Below are positions 9,231 through 18,993 of a DNA stretch of 64,000 nucleotides, in pieces. Origin of the DNA: Roseovarius mucosus DSM 17069 (GTDB lineage: Bacteria; Pseudomonadota; Alphaproteobacteria; Rhodobacterales; Rhodobacteraceae). The stretch spans positions 1 to 64,000 of the forward strand of contig NZ_KN293979.1 of assembly GCF_000768555.3 (NCBI RefSeq), read 5' to 3'. The stretch's first letter is position 1; each line of letters opens with the position of its first letter. The notes under the pieces are model-generated. The model was not told the DNA's origin, ran no database searches, and saw nothing but the letters and a program-made list of their open reading frames with translations. A program made the position numbers and the translations under genes.

Positions 9231-9811
9231 TGCGCCGCTATCTGATCGTCATGGTCAAGGAACCTCGCCCCGGCCGCGTCAAATCGCGTCTGGGGCGTGA
9301 CATCGGCATGGTCGCGGCGGCGTGGTGGTTTCGGCATCAGGTGGCGCGGCTCTTGCGGGAGGTGGACGATCCCCGCTGGCAGCTGGTGCTTGCGGTGTCC
9401 CCGGATCACGCCGGGCTCAAGAGCCGCGTTTGGCCCGCACATTTGCCCCGTGTGGCGCAGGGTGCGGGTGATCTGGGCGACCGGATGGGGCGGCTCTTGC
9501 GGAGTATGCCGCCCGGCCCTGTCTGCATTATCGGTGCGGATATTCCGGGTGTCACCCGTGCACACGTCGTGCAGGCTTTTTCTGCCCTCGGACGCAACGA
9601 CGCGGTGTTCGGCCCGGCGATGGACGGGGGCTATTGGCTGGTCGGTCTGAAACGGTCGCGGCCTGTCGCGCCGACGCTTTTTCAGGGGGTCCGCTGGTCA
9701 ACTGCGGATGCCCTCGGCGATACGATCAAAACACTGCCGGGCGCACGCATCGCGTTTGTCGACCGCTTGCGCGATGTGGATACGGCAAGCGATCTGGCAC
9801 CATCGCGTTGA
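9230..9811 (+). CDS. DUF2064 / glycosyltransferase-A-like protein
   Basis: 193 residues, similar to the DUF2064 (TIGR04282) family of GT-A-fold nucleotidyl- or glycosyl-transferase-like proteins. Features: N-terminal IVMVKEPRPGRVKSRLGRDIG (nucleotide-binding loop style), GADIPGVTRAHV in place of the usual GSDCP region, and AMDGGYWLVGLKR. Its ATG overlaps the dapE stop (TGATG), which indicates translational coupling. The biochemical role in this organism is not known. Confidence 0.8.
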   Translation: MRRYLIVMVKEPRPGRVKSRLGRDIGMVAAAWWFRHQVARLLREVDDPRWQLVLAVSPDHAGLKSRVWPAHLPRVAQGAGDLGDRMGRLLRSMPPGPVCIIGADIPGVTRAHVVQAFSALGRNDAVFGPAMDGGYWLVGLKRSRPVAPTLFQGVRWSTADALGDTIKTLPGARIAFVDRLRDVDTASDLAPSR

Positions 9812-9830
9812 GCGCGTTTCAGACCCTGTT

Positions 9831-10430
9831 CTAGCGTTTGCGGTCGCGACGGCTGCTCATGGGCTGGAACGCCACCCCCACATGCGCTTCGCAATAGGGC
9901 TTGCCCGATTGCACCGGCAGGCCGCAAAACCAGAAATCGGGCGTGGCGGGATCGCCCACCGGCCATTTGCAGGTGCGCTCAGTCAATTCCATCAGGGTGA
10001 GCTTCTTGGCCTTCTTCTCGATCTCGCTCACCTTGGCCAGTGCCTCGGGGTCGATCTCGTTTGCTGAGGGCTGCGGTGGCAGGGGTTGGCCTGCGGGAAT
10101 GATTGCCTTGATCCGGCTGATTGGGGCCACGACAACAGGTTCGTTCGCAGGCTCCGGCTGTTCTTCCACACGTGCCGCGGGCTTGGGCGCGGGCTTGGGC
10201 GCTTCTGCAGCCTTGGCGGCGGCGGCCGGCTTTGCCTTGGTTTCCGCCGTGTTCGGGGCAGGGGCCGCTGTTGATCCGGTGCCATTGCGATTTGACAGGC
10301 CAAGGCGATGCACCTTGCCAATCACTGCATTGCGGGTAACGCCGCCCAATTCCTTGGCGATCTGGCTTGCAGACTGACCTTCTCCCCACATCTTCTTGAG
10401 CATTTCAACGCGTTCGTCGTTCCAGGACAT
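9831..10430 (-). CDS. gcrA: GcrA-family cell cycle regulator
   Basis: 199 residues. The N-terminal DNA-binding domain (MSWNDERVEMLKKMWGEG, SASQIAKELGGVTRNAVIGKVHRLGL) is characteristic of GcrA, which in Caulobacter binds sigma-70 RNA polymerase and methylated GANTC promoters. A Pro/Ala/Lys-rich linker (~48-125) leads to a C-terminal domain with CKWPVGDPATPDFWFCGLP and CEAHVGVAFQP. The C-terminal cysteines and histidine suggest a small metal-binding or structural motif. A strong hairpin lies in the leader just upstream of the start. Confidence 0.93.
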   Translation of the reverse strand: MSWNDERVEMLKKMWGEGQSASQIAKELGGVTRNAVIGKVHRLGLSNRNGTGSTAAPAPNTAETKAKPAAAAKAAEAPKPAPKPAARVEEQPEPANEPVVVAPISRIKAIIPAGQPLPPQPSANEIDPEALAKVSEIEKKAKKLTLMELTERTCKWPVGDPATPDFWFCGLPVQSGKPYCEAHVGVAFQPMSSRRDRKR

Positions 10431-10449
10431 CGGGGCTTCCTTCGGTCAA

Positions 10450-10480
10450 AAGGCGGACCGGGCCCCGGGCCCGCCGCCTT
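10450..10480 (-). promoter_or_regulatory. GC-rich hairpin in the gcrA leader
   Basis: Reading the minus strand, AAGGCGG (10474-10480) can pair with CCGCCTT (10450-10456) around a very GC-rich centre, and TTTT follows at once. The structure sits about 20 bases upstream of the gcrA start on the same strand. It could be an intrinsic terminator or attenuator read by transcription entering gcrA, or the terminator of a small upstream transcript. Confidence 0.45.
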
Positions 10481-10608
10481 GCAAATCTGATCAAGCCCCT
10501 ATTCTAGTCACTGGCGTGTGAGTTACAAGGCATCGAATCGTGGGCGGGCTGCACATAGTGGTGGAAACACGCCCAAAAGAGCCAGATCAACCAGGCAAGG
10601 AGCGGCAA

Positions 10609-11439
10609 ATGACAGATCATGCACGAGAGGATAGATCGACCGTCATGGCGGCAATGGGCGCACGGCGGTTCGGGCGCGTCAACTGGCTCGGGTTGGCCAC
10701 GCTGGCAGAGCGTGAAACACGCCGTTTCATGGCGGTTTGGACCCAGACTATCCTTGCGCCGCTGGTCACGGCAGGTCTCTTTCTGCTGATCTTCACCATC
10801 GCCATTGGTCCCACCCGTGGCGATGTCATGGGCGTGGCCTTTACCACCTTTATCGCGCCGGGCATTCTGATGATGACGGTCATCCAAAACGCCTTTGCCA
10901 ATACATCTTCGTCCATTGTCATCTCCAAGGTACAGGGCAACATCGTAGACACCCTGATGCCGCCGCTCTCGGCGGGCGAGTTGGTGTTGGGCTATCTTGC
11001 GGGGGGCGTGGGGCGTGGTCTGCTGGTGGCTGTCGCGATCTGGCTTGGGTTATGGGTCTTTCTCGGGATCGGGCTTGCGCATCCTTTTTGGGCGCTTTGT
11101 TTTGTGCTGCTCGGTGCCGGGTTTCTGAGCGGGATCGGCATCGTCGCTGGGATTTTTGCCAACAAGTTCGATCAAATGGCGGCGATTACCAATTTCATCG
11201 TGACCCCTCTCGCCTTTCTGTCGGGCACTTTCTACTCGGTCGAGGCGCTGCCGCCGGTGCTCTACACGGTCACGCATTTCAACCCGATTTTCTATCTCAT
11301 CGACGGCGCCCGCTATGGGGTGATCGGGGTGTCGGACAGCGACCCTCTGCTCGGGTTGACCGTAGGCGCGGCGGCGACGCTGGCGGTTTGCCTTATTGCG
11401 TGGCGCATGTTGGCGACGGGGTATCGGCTGAAGGCGTAG
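10609..11439 (+). CDS. ABC-2 type transporter permease
   Basis: 276-residue integral membrane protein with six predicted segments, of the ABC-2 permease class used by drug, polysaccharide or lipid exporters. The N-terminal cytoplasmic helix ends in ERETRRFMAVWTQTILAPLVT, and the conserved PLAFLSGTFYSVEALP (the ABC-2 signature region) lies near residue 210. ATG at 10609 is preceded by AAGGAG and is preferred over the in-frame start at 10540. No ATPase gene is adjacent, so its partner must be encoded elsewhere. Confidence 0.88.
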   Translation: MTDHAREDRSTVMAAMGARRFGRVNWLGLATLAERETRRFMAVWTQTILAPLVTAGLFLLIFTIAIGPTRGDVMGVAFTTFIAPGILMMTVIQNAFANTSSSIVISKVQGNIVDTLMPPLSAGELVLGYLAGGVGRGLLVAVAIWLGLWVFLGIGLAHPFWALCFVLLGAGFLSGIGIVAGIFANKFDQMAAITNFIVTPLAFLSGTFYSVEALPPVLYTVTHFNPIFYLIDGARYGVIGVSDSDPLLGLTVGAAATLAVCLIAWRMLATGYRLKA

Positions 11440-11451
11440 GGGCAGGCCCGC

Positions 11452-13122
11452 CTATCCCGCAAAGAACAAGAGCGGGAGCACACCGAGCAAAGTCGACATC
11501 AATCCGCCGCCATCCTCGTCCTCATCGTCAGCGTGTTGATCCGGTGGCGGGTCTTCGGGGGGGAGCATGGGCAGAACTGGATCATCGTCCGGCAGATCGT
11601 TTTCCGCAATCTCCAGCACCGCGTCGGTATAGATGGGATTGGTCATTTCGATCATCAGGATTTCCCGAGGGGCGAGATCCGTGATCAGAATGCCATCGTC
11701 CAAGAGCGTATCGGAATCCTCTTGGGTGACCCGCGGCACCGCCGATGTGAAAGTGGGGTTTTCCCCCTCGGCCACTCCGAGTCGCGTGATCGTGACCTGG
11801 CCCGGGTCGGCCACCAGATTATTGAAATCGACAATCTGCTCCTCGGCCTCATCAGAGGTTGAGGCGATAAAGGTTACGAGCCGGTCTTCGGCATAGAAGC
11901 TGTGCACATCTGCGGTGGTGCCTTGCACTTCGGTCTCGCGGCCTTCGCTCCCTACGAGCGATAGTGGCCGGGTGCCCGGCAGGACATCGTTCATAAGCCG
12001 GAACATTTCCCCCGCTACGCGCATCTCGGCGTCCCCCTCGACTTCGGTCAAGGCGGTGCGGCTGTTGAGTTGAAGCGCCCAGACATGCGCGGCATCGACA
12101 CCGCCCCAATGAAACGCCTCAACGATGTTGAGCATTTCATGGGCCTGCTTCAGGCCGAATTCCTCGTCGCGTGTCTCTCCGACCGTCCGTTTGAGATTCC
12201 ATTCCGTCGCATAGATTTTCAGCTCTGGCATTTCATGGAGCCAGGTATCCTCGATCTGGGATAGTTCAAACGTTCGGCTGCCGGGCACATCCTCGCCACG
12301 TGAATAGATATGCGCGACGACGCCATCCACTGCGGCGCGCTCTGCTTCGGTATTGAACTGGTCGACGAGGATCGCATTATTCACCTTGGACCATGCGACC
12401 TCGCCGGAAGAATAGATGTAGTCCGCCTCGGACAAGGACAGGCCGAACATCTCGTTCACGGCCGCGAGTTGTTCCGTGCCCGTGCCCTCAAACAGGTCGG
12501 ACAAATTCGACTGCCCGTGGTTCGTGCCCATCTGCACGAGAATATCGGTGTCCGCAAACTGAGGGCTTTCGGAATTCCGGGACATTTCGCCGTCGATGAT
12601 CACGGCCATCTCAGAGGCCAGCCGACCATATTCGACCGCGGTCATCTCGCCGCTTCCCCAATATTCATTTCCGATTTCAAAGGCCTGAATCGTTGGGGCC
12701 GGGCCGAAATTGCCATTCGCAATATCCGCGATGAAGTTGCGGACCGCGGTTTCGTCCACAGCGGCAAAACGATGACCATGCGCATCGGTGTCATCGGTCA
12801 GAAAGTCACGGGTCGGCAGGACGATGGTCAGAGCGATGCCAGCCTCGGACGCATAGCGGAACATTTCGGTGACAGAGGTCAGGACCGGATCTTCATCAGC
12901 GCTTGGCGGGTCAGACAGGCGATCCGCCTCGTAAATGCAGGCGCATTCCTCGGTCAGAGCGCCGCCGGGGTAGCGAAGGTGGCCAATCCCGAGCGTGGCC
13001 GCGGTGTCCGGGTAAGTGCCATTCTCCCCGACGACATCGCGGGTCGCAAGCAGGTTTCCCCCGAAATGCTCGGCAGTAAAGGAGGGTCCCCCGGCGCTCT
13101 CGATCGATAGAGTGAATGGCAT
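11452..13122 (-). CDS. Glycoside hydrolase-like TIM-barrel protein with acidic linker and hydrophobic tail
   Basis: 556 residues. Residues ~15-380 read as a clan-A-type glycosidase barrel: FGGNLLATRD near the N-terminus, LRYPGG, EIGNEYWGSGEM (Glu153, candidate acid/base) and IYATEWNLK (Glu307, candidate nucleophile). A beta-rich domain follows (~390-505), as in alpha-L-arabinofuranosidase-like enzymes. The last ~55 residues are a Pro/Asp/Glu linker (PPEDPPPDQHADDEDEDGGG) followed by a short hydrophobic tail (STLLGVLPLLFFAG). There is no N-terminal signal peptide, so export by a type I-like route is possible but inferred. Substrate unknown. Confidence 0.7.
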   Translation of the reverse strand: MPFTLSIESAGGPSFTAEHFGGNLLATRDVVGENGTYPDTAATLGIGHLRYPGGALTEECACIYEADRLSDPPSADEDPVLTSVTEMFRYASEAGIALTIVLPTRDFLTDDTDAHGHRFAAVDETAVRNFIADIANGNFGPAPTIQAFEIGNEYWGSGEMTAVEYGRLASEMAVIIDGEMSRNSESPQFADTDILVQMGTNHGQSNLSDLFEGTGTEQLAAVNEMFGLSLSEADYIYSSGEVAWSKVNNAILVDQFNTEAERAAVDGVVAHIYSRGEDVPGSRTFELSQIEDTWLHEMPELKIYATEWNLKRTVGETRDEEFGLKQAHEMLNIVEAFHWGGVDAAHVWALQLNSRTALTEVEGDAEMRVAGEMFRLMNDVLPGTRPLSLVGSEGRETEVQGTTADVHSFYAEDRLVTFIASTSDEAEEQIVDFNNLVADPGQVTITRLGVAEGENPTFTSAVPRVTQEDSDTLLDDGILITDLAPREILMIEMTNPIYTDAVLEIAENDLPDDDPVLPMLPPEDPPPDQHADDEDEDGGGLMSTLLGVLPLLFFAG

Positions 13123-13323
13123 CCCACGGCTCCGATCTGCCCGGAGTTAACCGGCACAGGGGTGTTTCGTCCGAAGATACTATTTAAGGGAGATTACAAT
13201 ATTAAGAATACAACCTTAGCGTGATTATTGTTGCAGAGCAACACTTAAGCAGCCCTTATGCGAGGGGGTGATCAACGTTTGGGCTGTAATTCGGGTGGCG
13301 CCGTAATCCTGACCCGCAGAGGC

Positions 13324-13662
13324 TTAGCGACAGACCTGCTCGGCGCGTTGCGCATATGCGCTGTAGGCATCCCAGAAGCGCTCGTCGCCGGGGCGCTTGG
13401 ATTGCCGGATATCCTGCGCGGCCTGCGGATCGCGGTAAAAGCGCACCGCGCGGCGCTGTTGCGCACTGCTCAGCGTGTCATTTGCAACGGCTTGAATACA
13501 TCCGCAGAGGGCACGGGAGCGGGCCTTGCGGTCGGATTGCATGCACGCGCTGTTTATGGGGCCACTGGCCATCGGGATCGCACCGTTGTTCCCGCGATAG
13601 CCATCACCCCCGCCGCACCCCGCCAAGGCCAGCACCGCCCCCAACATCACCCATTGCTTCAT
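13324..13662 (-). CDS. Small lipoprotein
   Basis: 112 residues with a lipoprotein signal peptide (MKQWVMLGAVLALAGC, lipobox LAGC, modified Cys16). The mature part contains four more cysteines (SACMQSD, LCGCIQ, QVCR), which could form disulfides in the periplasm. A helical region QQRRAVRFYRDPQAAQDIRQ lies in the middle. Similar short lipoproteins occur across Rhodobacterales without an established function. Monocistronic as far as can be seen. Confidence 0.8.
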   Translation of the reverse strand: MKQWVMLGAVLALAGCGGGDGYRGNNGAIPMASGPINSACMQSDRKARSRALCGCIQAVANDTLSSAQQRRAVRFYRDPQAAQDIRQSKRPGDERFWDAYSAYAQRAEQVCR

Positions 13663-14035
13663 GACCCGTGCCTCTTGCTCGTTTGTCCCGCCCGGTTTTG
13701 GGCCTTTGTTGTTGGACTGTTTGCCTCAATTGCCGAGATTCTTCAATTCGCAACAGGGGGGCGCACAGCGATTGTCGTCCGCCGCTGTCGCGGTCGAATT
13801 TACCGGGATGTCGAGACGGAACGCCCGTGAGGGTAGGCCAAAAGTGCCCGGAGGCGTCCTGCTGCATCTGGCCATGACCTGAGCCAAGCCAGACAATACC
13901 GATAGCGTTCGGGCATGTCGCCACCGCCGCTTTCGGCTCTCCTTGGCAGGCCGGACGCAAGCGTTAAAGTGCCGGTGCGGTGAGGCTCAGGTCGGGCGAA
14001 CGTGGAAATCCGCCGTTTGTGCCGCAAGGTTGGTG
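13663..14035. other. Intergenic region with nothing recognised
   Basis: Non-coding by inspection. Overlapping open frames exist on both strands, but none has a ribosome-binding site or a protein-like composition. No repeat or RNA structure is evident. Confidence 0.4.
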
Positions 14036-14407
14036 TTACTTCTTTTTCTTGCCTTTCTTGGGCTTCTTGTCCGCGCCGGATTTGCCCGACTTCTTGTCTT
14101 CCTTTTTCTTTTTGCTCTTTTTGTCCTTCTTGCTGCCCTCTTTCTTGGACTTCGACGTGTCCTTGGAGGGCTTGCTCTCTTCAGGCCCTTTGGGCGTCGC
14201 CGGGGCTGCCTCGGGTATCTCTGGGCTAACGACGGCCATCTTCGCCACAGCGATGAACCGCTCGGCGCGGGCTTCGGAAATGCCGCGCACCTTGGTTAGG
14301 GTCGCCACGTCGGCCTTGCTCAGGTCTTGGGTGGTCGTGATGCCTATATCGGCGAGGCCATGAGCAATAGCAGGGCCGACGCCGGGAATGTCGTTGAGAT
14401 CTGACAT
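14036..14407 (-). CDS. Helix-hairpin-helix protein with lysine-rich tail
   Basis: 123 residues. Residues 1-55 carry paired helix-hairpin-helix turns (DIPGVGPAIAHGLADIGITT and TKVRGISEARAERFIAVAK), as in DNA-binding or flap-nuclease-type domains. The last ~50 residues are almost entirely Lys/Ser/Asp/Gly (KKDKKSKKKKEDKKSGK), a disordered basic tail. ATG at 14407 has AGGA upstream; the longer in-frame extension to 14680 is rejected. It follows a second small basic protein gene on the same strand after 91 bases. A nucleoid-associated role is a guess. Confidence 0.75.
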   Translation of the reverse strand: MSDLNDIPGVGPAIAHGLADIGITTTQDLSKADVATLTKVRGISEARAERFIAVAKMAVVSPEIPEAAPATPKGPEESKPSKDTSKSKKEGSKKDKKSKKKKEDKKSGKSGADKKPKKGKKKK

Positions 14408-14498
14408 GGTCTTTTTCCTGTGAGGTCGTGAGTTGCTGTTAATTGATATGTGTGATGGCGGGCGTCGGGACATGGAGCGCTTCGGTATCAGAGGAAGA

Positions 14499-14765
14499 TC
14501 ACTTTCGCTTCTTTCCGCGCTTGGATTTGTGCTTTTGAGGCTGGGGACCAGTGCTTTCGCCGATGATGTCCTCTGCCTCTGAGGTCGCGGGCTCTCTCGG
14601 CGCATGTGCCGCGACAAAGCTACGGATGAAGGCACGGATTTCGCGCGCCGCACTTGTATCCAAAGCCTCGCAGAGCGCAACGAAATCGTCCCGATCCTTG
14701 CCGTTGATACGCAGGATCAATTGGCTATCCTTGCGCTCTTTCTGTTTGCGCGATCCGTCTGCCAT
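14499..14765 (-). CDS. Ribbon-helix-helix-like protein with basic tail
   Basis: 88 residues from the ATG at 14765, which has GGAGGA upstream. The segment SQLILRINGKDRDDFVALCEALDTSAAREIRAF has the beta-strand/helix/helix pattern of ribbon-helix-helix DNA-binding domains. The C-terminus is basic (KHKSKRGKKRK). No toxin gene is adjacent, so an antitoxin role is not supported. It is probably transcribed together with the helix-hairpin-helix gene downstream, which has a similar lysine-rich end. Confidence 0.7.
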   Translation of the reverse strand: MADGSRKQKERKDSQLILRINGKDRDDFVALCEALDTSAAREIRAFIRSFVAAHAPREPATSEAEDIIGESTGPQPQKHKSKRGKKRK

Positions 14766-14903
14766 GGGCCGTGCTCCTCCACCGGGCACAGAATACCAAT
14801 TTGCCTATGCAATGTATATACATTTCGCAGCCATTTCTGGCTGAGAAACGAAAGCGGCGCACCCATGGCGCGCCGCTCCGTTCTACTTGAATTGTCTTGC
14901 CAG

Positions 14904-17900
14904 TCAGGCCGTGCTGCCCTGCAACGGCATAACGGTCAATTCCCCCTCTTGCCGGGCCTTGATCGCAAGGGCCGCGGCGTGCGACCCGGCCATGGTCGTG
15001 TAATACGGGATCTTGTCATAGAGCGCGACCGAGCGGATTTCACGACTATCCTCGACCGCCTGCGTGCCTTCGGTCGTGTTCATCACCAGCGCGATTTGCC
15101 CGTCCTTGAGCAGGTCCACGATATTTGGGCGCCCCTCATAGACCTTGTTCACGATCTCGCAGGCGATGCCTGCCTCTGATAGAAAGGCCGCCGTCCCGCG
15201 CGTCGCGATGATCTCGAAACCAAGGTCTACCAGTACCTGTGCCGCCTCGATCATCTGCGGTTGTTTGTCCATATCCTTGATCGATATGAATACGCGCCCG
15301 CTCTCAGGCAGGTCCACGCCTGCACCCATCTGCGCCTTGAGGAAGGCGCGCGGGAAAGACACATCCCAGCCCATCACCTCGCCCGTCGAGCGCATTTCTG
15401 GCCCAAGGATGGTATCCACGCCGGGGAAGCGGGCAAAAGGCAGCACCGCCTCCTTGACCGAGAACCACGGCATATTGGGATCGGCCAACGTCATCTGATC
15501 AGCCATCGGCAGGGTGCCTGGCTTGGTTTCCTTGGGGTAGGGACCACGGAAGGGGAAAGCGTCGAGCGTCTCACCGGCCATCAGGCGCGCGGCAATTGAC
15601 GCAATGGCGCTATCGGTCGCCTTGGCCACAAAGGGCACGGTGCGGCTGGCGCGGGGGTTTACCTCGATCAGATAGATGTCGTCGCCCTTGACCGCGAACT
15701 GCACGTTCATGAGACCCACGACATTGAGCGCGAGCGCAAGGGCCTCGGTCTGTTTCTTGATCTCGGCAATGGTCGCATCGCTCAGCGAATAAGGCGGCAA
15801 TGAGCAGGCGGAGTCGCCCGAATGCACACCCGCTTCTTCGATATGCTGCATGATGCCGGCCACATGGACACGGGTGCCGTCGCAGAGCGCGTCCACATCA
15901 CATTCGATGGCGCCAGAGAGGTAGCTATCCAACAACACCGGGCTATCGCCCGAGACCACGACCGCCTCGGCGATGTAGCGTTCCAGATGCGCCATGTCGC
16001 GCACGATCTCCATCGCGCGCCCGCCCAGCACATAGGAGGGGCGGATGACCAGCGGAAAACCGATGTCCTCGGCTATGGCAAGTGCCTGCGCGTCCGTGCT
16101 CGCAATGCCATTGTGCGGTTGCTTCAATCCGAGTTTGTTCACAAGCGCCTGAAACCGCTCGCGGTCTTCGGCAAGATCAATGGCATCGGGCGTGGTGCCA
16201 AGGATCGGAATCCCCTCGGCTTCGAGAGCCCGCGCGAGTTTGAGCGGCGTTTGCCCGCCAAACTGCACGATGACCCCATGCAGCGTGCCGTTCTCCTGCT
16301 CTTTGGTCAGGATCTCCATCACATGCTCAAAGGTCAGCGGCTCGAAATAGAGGCGATCCGAGGTGTCATAATCAGTCGAGACCGTTTCGGGGTTGCAGTT
16401 GATCATGATCGTCTCATACCCAGTCTTGGACAGGGCAAAGCAGGCATGGCAGCAGCAATAGTCGAACTCGATCCCTTGGCCGATCCGGTTTGGGCCACCG
16501 CCCAGAATGACGACCTTTTTGGCGTTTGACGGACGCGCCTCGCATTCGACCTCGCCCATCATGGGGGCCTCGTAGGTGGAATACATATAGGGTGTCTGCG
16601 CCTCGAACTCTGCGGCGCAGGTGTCGATCCGCTTGAACACGGCGCGCACGCCCAGATTGATGCGCGCGCGGCGCACCTGACCTTCGTCGCGTCCCGTCAG
16701 TTTGGCCAAGCGAGCATCGGTGAAGCCCAGCATCTTGAGCTGCCGCAGGCCATTTTCGGTCAGGGGCAGGCCGTCGCGGCGAATGCGCTCTTCTGCGTCC
16801 ACGATTTCGCGGATACGGGCAAGGAACCACGGATCGAACGCGGTCGCGGCGTTGATTTCGTCGTCACTGAGGCCATGACGCATGGCCTGCGCGATGGTGC
16901 GCATCCGATCAGGTGTGGCGACAGAAAGCGCACGGATAACGGCGGCCTTGTCGGGGGCACCCTCAATGTCGACCTCGTCAAACCCGGTGAGGCCCGTTTC
17001 CATGGACGCCAATGCCTTTTGCAGGCTCTCGTGGATCGTGCGGCCGATCGCCATCGCTTCGCCCACCGATTTCATCGCGGTGGTCAGATTCGGCTTGGCA
17101 CCGGGGAATTTCTCAAAGGCAAAGCGTGGAATCTTGGTAACGACATAGTCGATGGTCGGCTCGAAAGAAGCCGGAGTCACCTTGGTAATGTCATTGTCCA
17201 ACTCGTCGAGCGTATAGCCCACGGCCAGTTTGGCCGCGATCTTGGCAATGGGAAAACCTGTGGCCTTGGACGCAAGCGCCGATGACCGCGACACGCGTGG
17301 GTTCATCTCGATTACCACCATGCGCCCGTCTTCGGGGTTCACGGCCCATTGCACGTTGGAACCGCCGGTTTCCACCCCGATCTCGCGCAGCACGGCGATG
17401 CTGCCATTGCGCATGATCTGGTATTCCTTGTCGGTGAGCGTAAGCGCTGGGGCCACGGTGATCGAATCGCCCGTATGCACGCCCATCGGATCGACGTTTT
17501 CGATTGAGCAGACGATGATGGCATTGTCCGCTTTGTCGCGGACCACCTCCATCTCGAATTCCTTCCAGCCAAGCAGGCTCTCGTCGATCAGGATCTGGCT
17601 GACAGGGGACGCATCTAGGCCCGTCTTGCAATAATGGATATAGTCGTCGCGATTATAGGCCACTCCGCCGCCGGTGCCGCCAAGGGTAAAGGCCGGGCGG
17701 ATGATCGCGGGAAGGCCCACATAATCAATCGCCGCCATGCATTCGTCCATGTTGTTGGCGATGGTCGCTTTGGGATTCTCGATCCCGAGACGGTCCATCG
17801 CCTCGCGGAAGAGCTTGCGGTCTTCGGCCATTTCAATGGCTTGGCGGTTGGCCCCGATCAGTTCCACGCCGAATTTCTCCAGCACGCCCATGTCCGCCAC

Positions 17901-18203
17901 GGCCAGCGCGGTGTTCAGCCCGGTTTGCCCGCCCATCGTGGGCAAGAGTGCGTCGGGTCGTTCCTTTTCGATGATGCGCGCCACGACCTCGGGGGTGATC
18001 GGCTCGATATAGGTGGCATCGGCCAATTCCGGATCGGTCATGATCGTCGCGGGGTTGGAGTTGACGAGAATGACCCGATACCCTTCTTCGCGCAGAGCCT
18101 TGCAGGCCTGAGCACCGGAATAGTCGAATTCGCAGGCCTGTCCGATGATGATTGGCCCCGCTCCGATGATCATGATGGATGAAATATCGGTTCTTTTCGG
18201 CAT
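14904..18203 (-). CDS. carB: Carbamoyl-phosphate synthase large subunit
   Basis: 1099 residues. Uses bicarbonate, ammonia from the glutaminase subunit CarA, and two ATP to make carbamoyl phosphate for arginine and pyrimidine synthesis. Two homologous ATP-grasp halves are evident: the first opens with [20 protein letters not shown] and the second with [20 protein letters not shown]. Both contain the [15 protein letters not shown] loops and the [18 protein letters not shown] / [16 protein letters not shown] motifs. The C-terminal allosteric domain ends near [10 protein letters not shown]. Start at 18203 (MPKRTDISS) gives the usual length. carA is not adjacent. Confidence 0.97.
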   Translation of the reverse strand: MPKRTDISSIMIIGAGPIIIGQACEFDYSGAQACKALREEGYRVILVNSNPATIMTDPELADATYIEPITPEVVARIIEKERPDALLPTMGGQTGLNTALAVADMGVLEKFGVELIGANRQAIEMAEDRKLFREAMDRLGIENPKATIANNMDECMAAIDYVGLPAIIRPAFTLGGTGGGVAYNRDDYIHYCKTGLDASPVSQILIDESLLGWKEFEMEVVRDKADNAIIVCSIENVDPMGVHTGDSITVAPALTLTDKEYQIMRNGSIAVLREIGVETGGSNVQWAVNPEDGRMVVIEMNPRVSRSSALASKATGFPIAKIAAKLAVGYTLDELDNDITKVTPASFEPTIDYVVTKIPRFAFEKFPGAKPNLTTAMKSVGEAMAIGRTIHESLQKALASMETGLTGFDEVDIEGAPDKAAVIRALSVATPDRMRTIAQAMRHGLSDDEINAATAFDPWFLARIREIVDAEERIRRDGLPLTENGLRQLKMLGFTDARLAKLTGRDEGQVRRARINLGVRAVFKRIDTCAAEFEAQTPYMYSTYEAPMMGEVECEARPSNAKKVVILGGGPNRIGQGIEFDYCCCHACFALSKTGYETIMINCNPETVSTDYDTSDRLYFEPLTFEHVMEILTKEQENGTLHGVIVQFGGQTPLKLARALEAEGIPILGTTPDAIDLAEDRERFQALVNKLGLKQPHNGIASTDAQALAIAEDIGFPLVIRPSYVLGGRAMEIVRDMAHLERYIAEAVVVSGDSPVLLDSYLSGAIECDVDALCDGTRVHVAGIMQHIEEAGVHSGDSACSLPPYSLSDATIAEIKKQTEALALALNVVGLMNVQFAVKGDDIYLIEVNPRASRTVPFVAKATDSAIASIAARLMAGETLDAFPFRGPYPKETKPGTLPMADQMTLADPNMPWFSVKEAVLPFARFPGVDTILGPEMRSTGEVMGWDVSFPRAFLKAQMGAGVDLPESGRVFISIKDMDKQPQMIEAAQVLVDLGFEIIATRGTAAFLSEAGIACEIVNKVYEGRPNIVDLLKDGQIALVMNTTEGTQAVEDSREIRSVALYDKIPYYTTMAGSHAAALAIKARQEGELTVMPLQGSTA

Positions 18204-18311
18204 ATCGGTCCCCGGGCAGCTGGAAGGGCAGGAGGGGATGGCCCACCTGCGCAAATTGGTGGGGTTATAGCCATCACAGGCCGGGGTGCAAGGGGCAAAC
18301 CCGTGCCGCGC

Positions 18312-18833
18312 TCAGGAGGTTTCGGGCAACGGTGCCGCATCCTCCAGAATGACGCGGTCAAGCGCGCCCATGCCGCGGTTGTCACGCTGCGGATAGAGGA
18401 TCAGCCGGTCGATTACCTGCCCTTGCAGCGCTTCGGCTGGATGGGTCGTGAACGTGTCATATGTCCCGCGGGCGACAAACCGGTCCCGTGCAACCAGCAC
18501 CGACCCCAGATACCCCTCGACCACCACCTGTGGCGCGCCTGTTTCTGTCTGCCAATCCAGCGATACGAAGGTAAACGGCGCTTCACGCAGAATCGCCACT
18601 GCGCCGCGCGTGTTCATCGCGCTTTCGATTTCGTTCGGGCCATCGCTGCCGTTGCCGGATTTCCTGGCCGAGGAAATCATCATGTCGCGGGTGACGACGC
18701 GGTAGCCATCCTCGGGCATTTCGATGGGAGCGGGTCCTTCTTCCGGTCCCTCGAAGCCAATAGAGACCTGGCCTGCCTCTGCGACCGAGGCCATGAGCCA
18801 GAGGCAGGCAACGCCACCGATCCACCGCTCCAT
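18312..18833 (-). CDS. Secreted hypothetical protein
   Basis: 173 residues with a cleavable signal peptide (MERWIGGVACLWLMASVAEA, cut after AEA). The ATG at 18833 follows a strong AGGAGG. The mature protein is beta-rich and resembles a periplasmic carbohydrate-binding-like or PEP-CTERM-like fold (SIGFEGPEEGPAP, FTFVSLDWQTETGAPQVVVEGYLG, IDRLILYPQRDNRGMGALDRVIL). I do not recognise a named family. Divergent from pabB. Confidence 0.7.
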   Translation of the reverse strand: MERWIGGVACLWLMASVAEAGQVSIGFEGPEEGPAPIEMPEDGYRVVTRDMMISSARKSGNGSDGPNEIESAMNTRGAVAILREAPFTFVSLDWQTETGAPQVVVEGYLGSVLVARDRFVARGTYDTFTTHPAEALQGQVIDRLILYPQRDNRGMGALDRVILEDAAPLPETS

Positions 18834-18993
18834 GCGTGCGACCTCCTCAGAAACACATGCGTGCAGCGTTTCGCGGCGGTGAGGTGCTGTCAAGGGGGCG
18901 TGTGACCGCAAAACTGGCCCGAACCGACGCATTTAAGGGTGTGCTTTGTGGATCATGGGCCTAAATACACTCCACTTGCCAAGAGGATACGAC

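Noticed and set aside
13604..13960. 118-codon minus-strand open frame between the lipoprotein and HHH genes
   Set aside because: No start signals or protein-like composition, and it overlaps the lipoprotein signal peptide in another frame.
14408..14498. Toxin-antitoxin module (RHH protein as antitoxin)
   Set aside because: No small toxin gene adjoins; the neighbour is a helix-hairpin-helix protein with a lysine tail.
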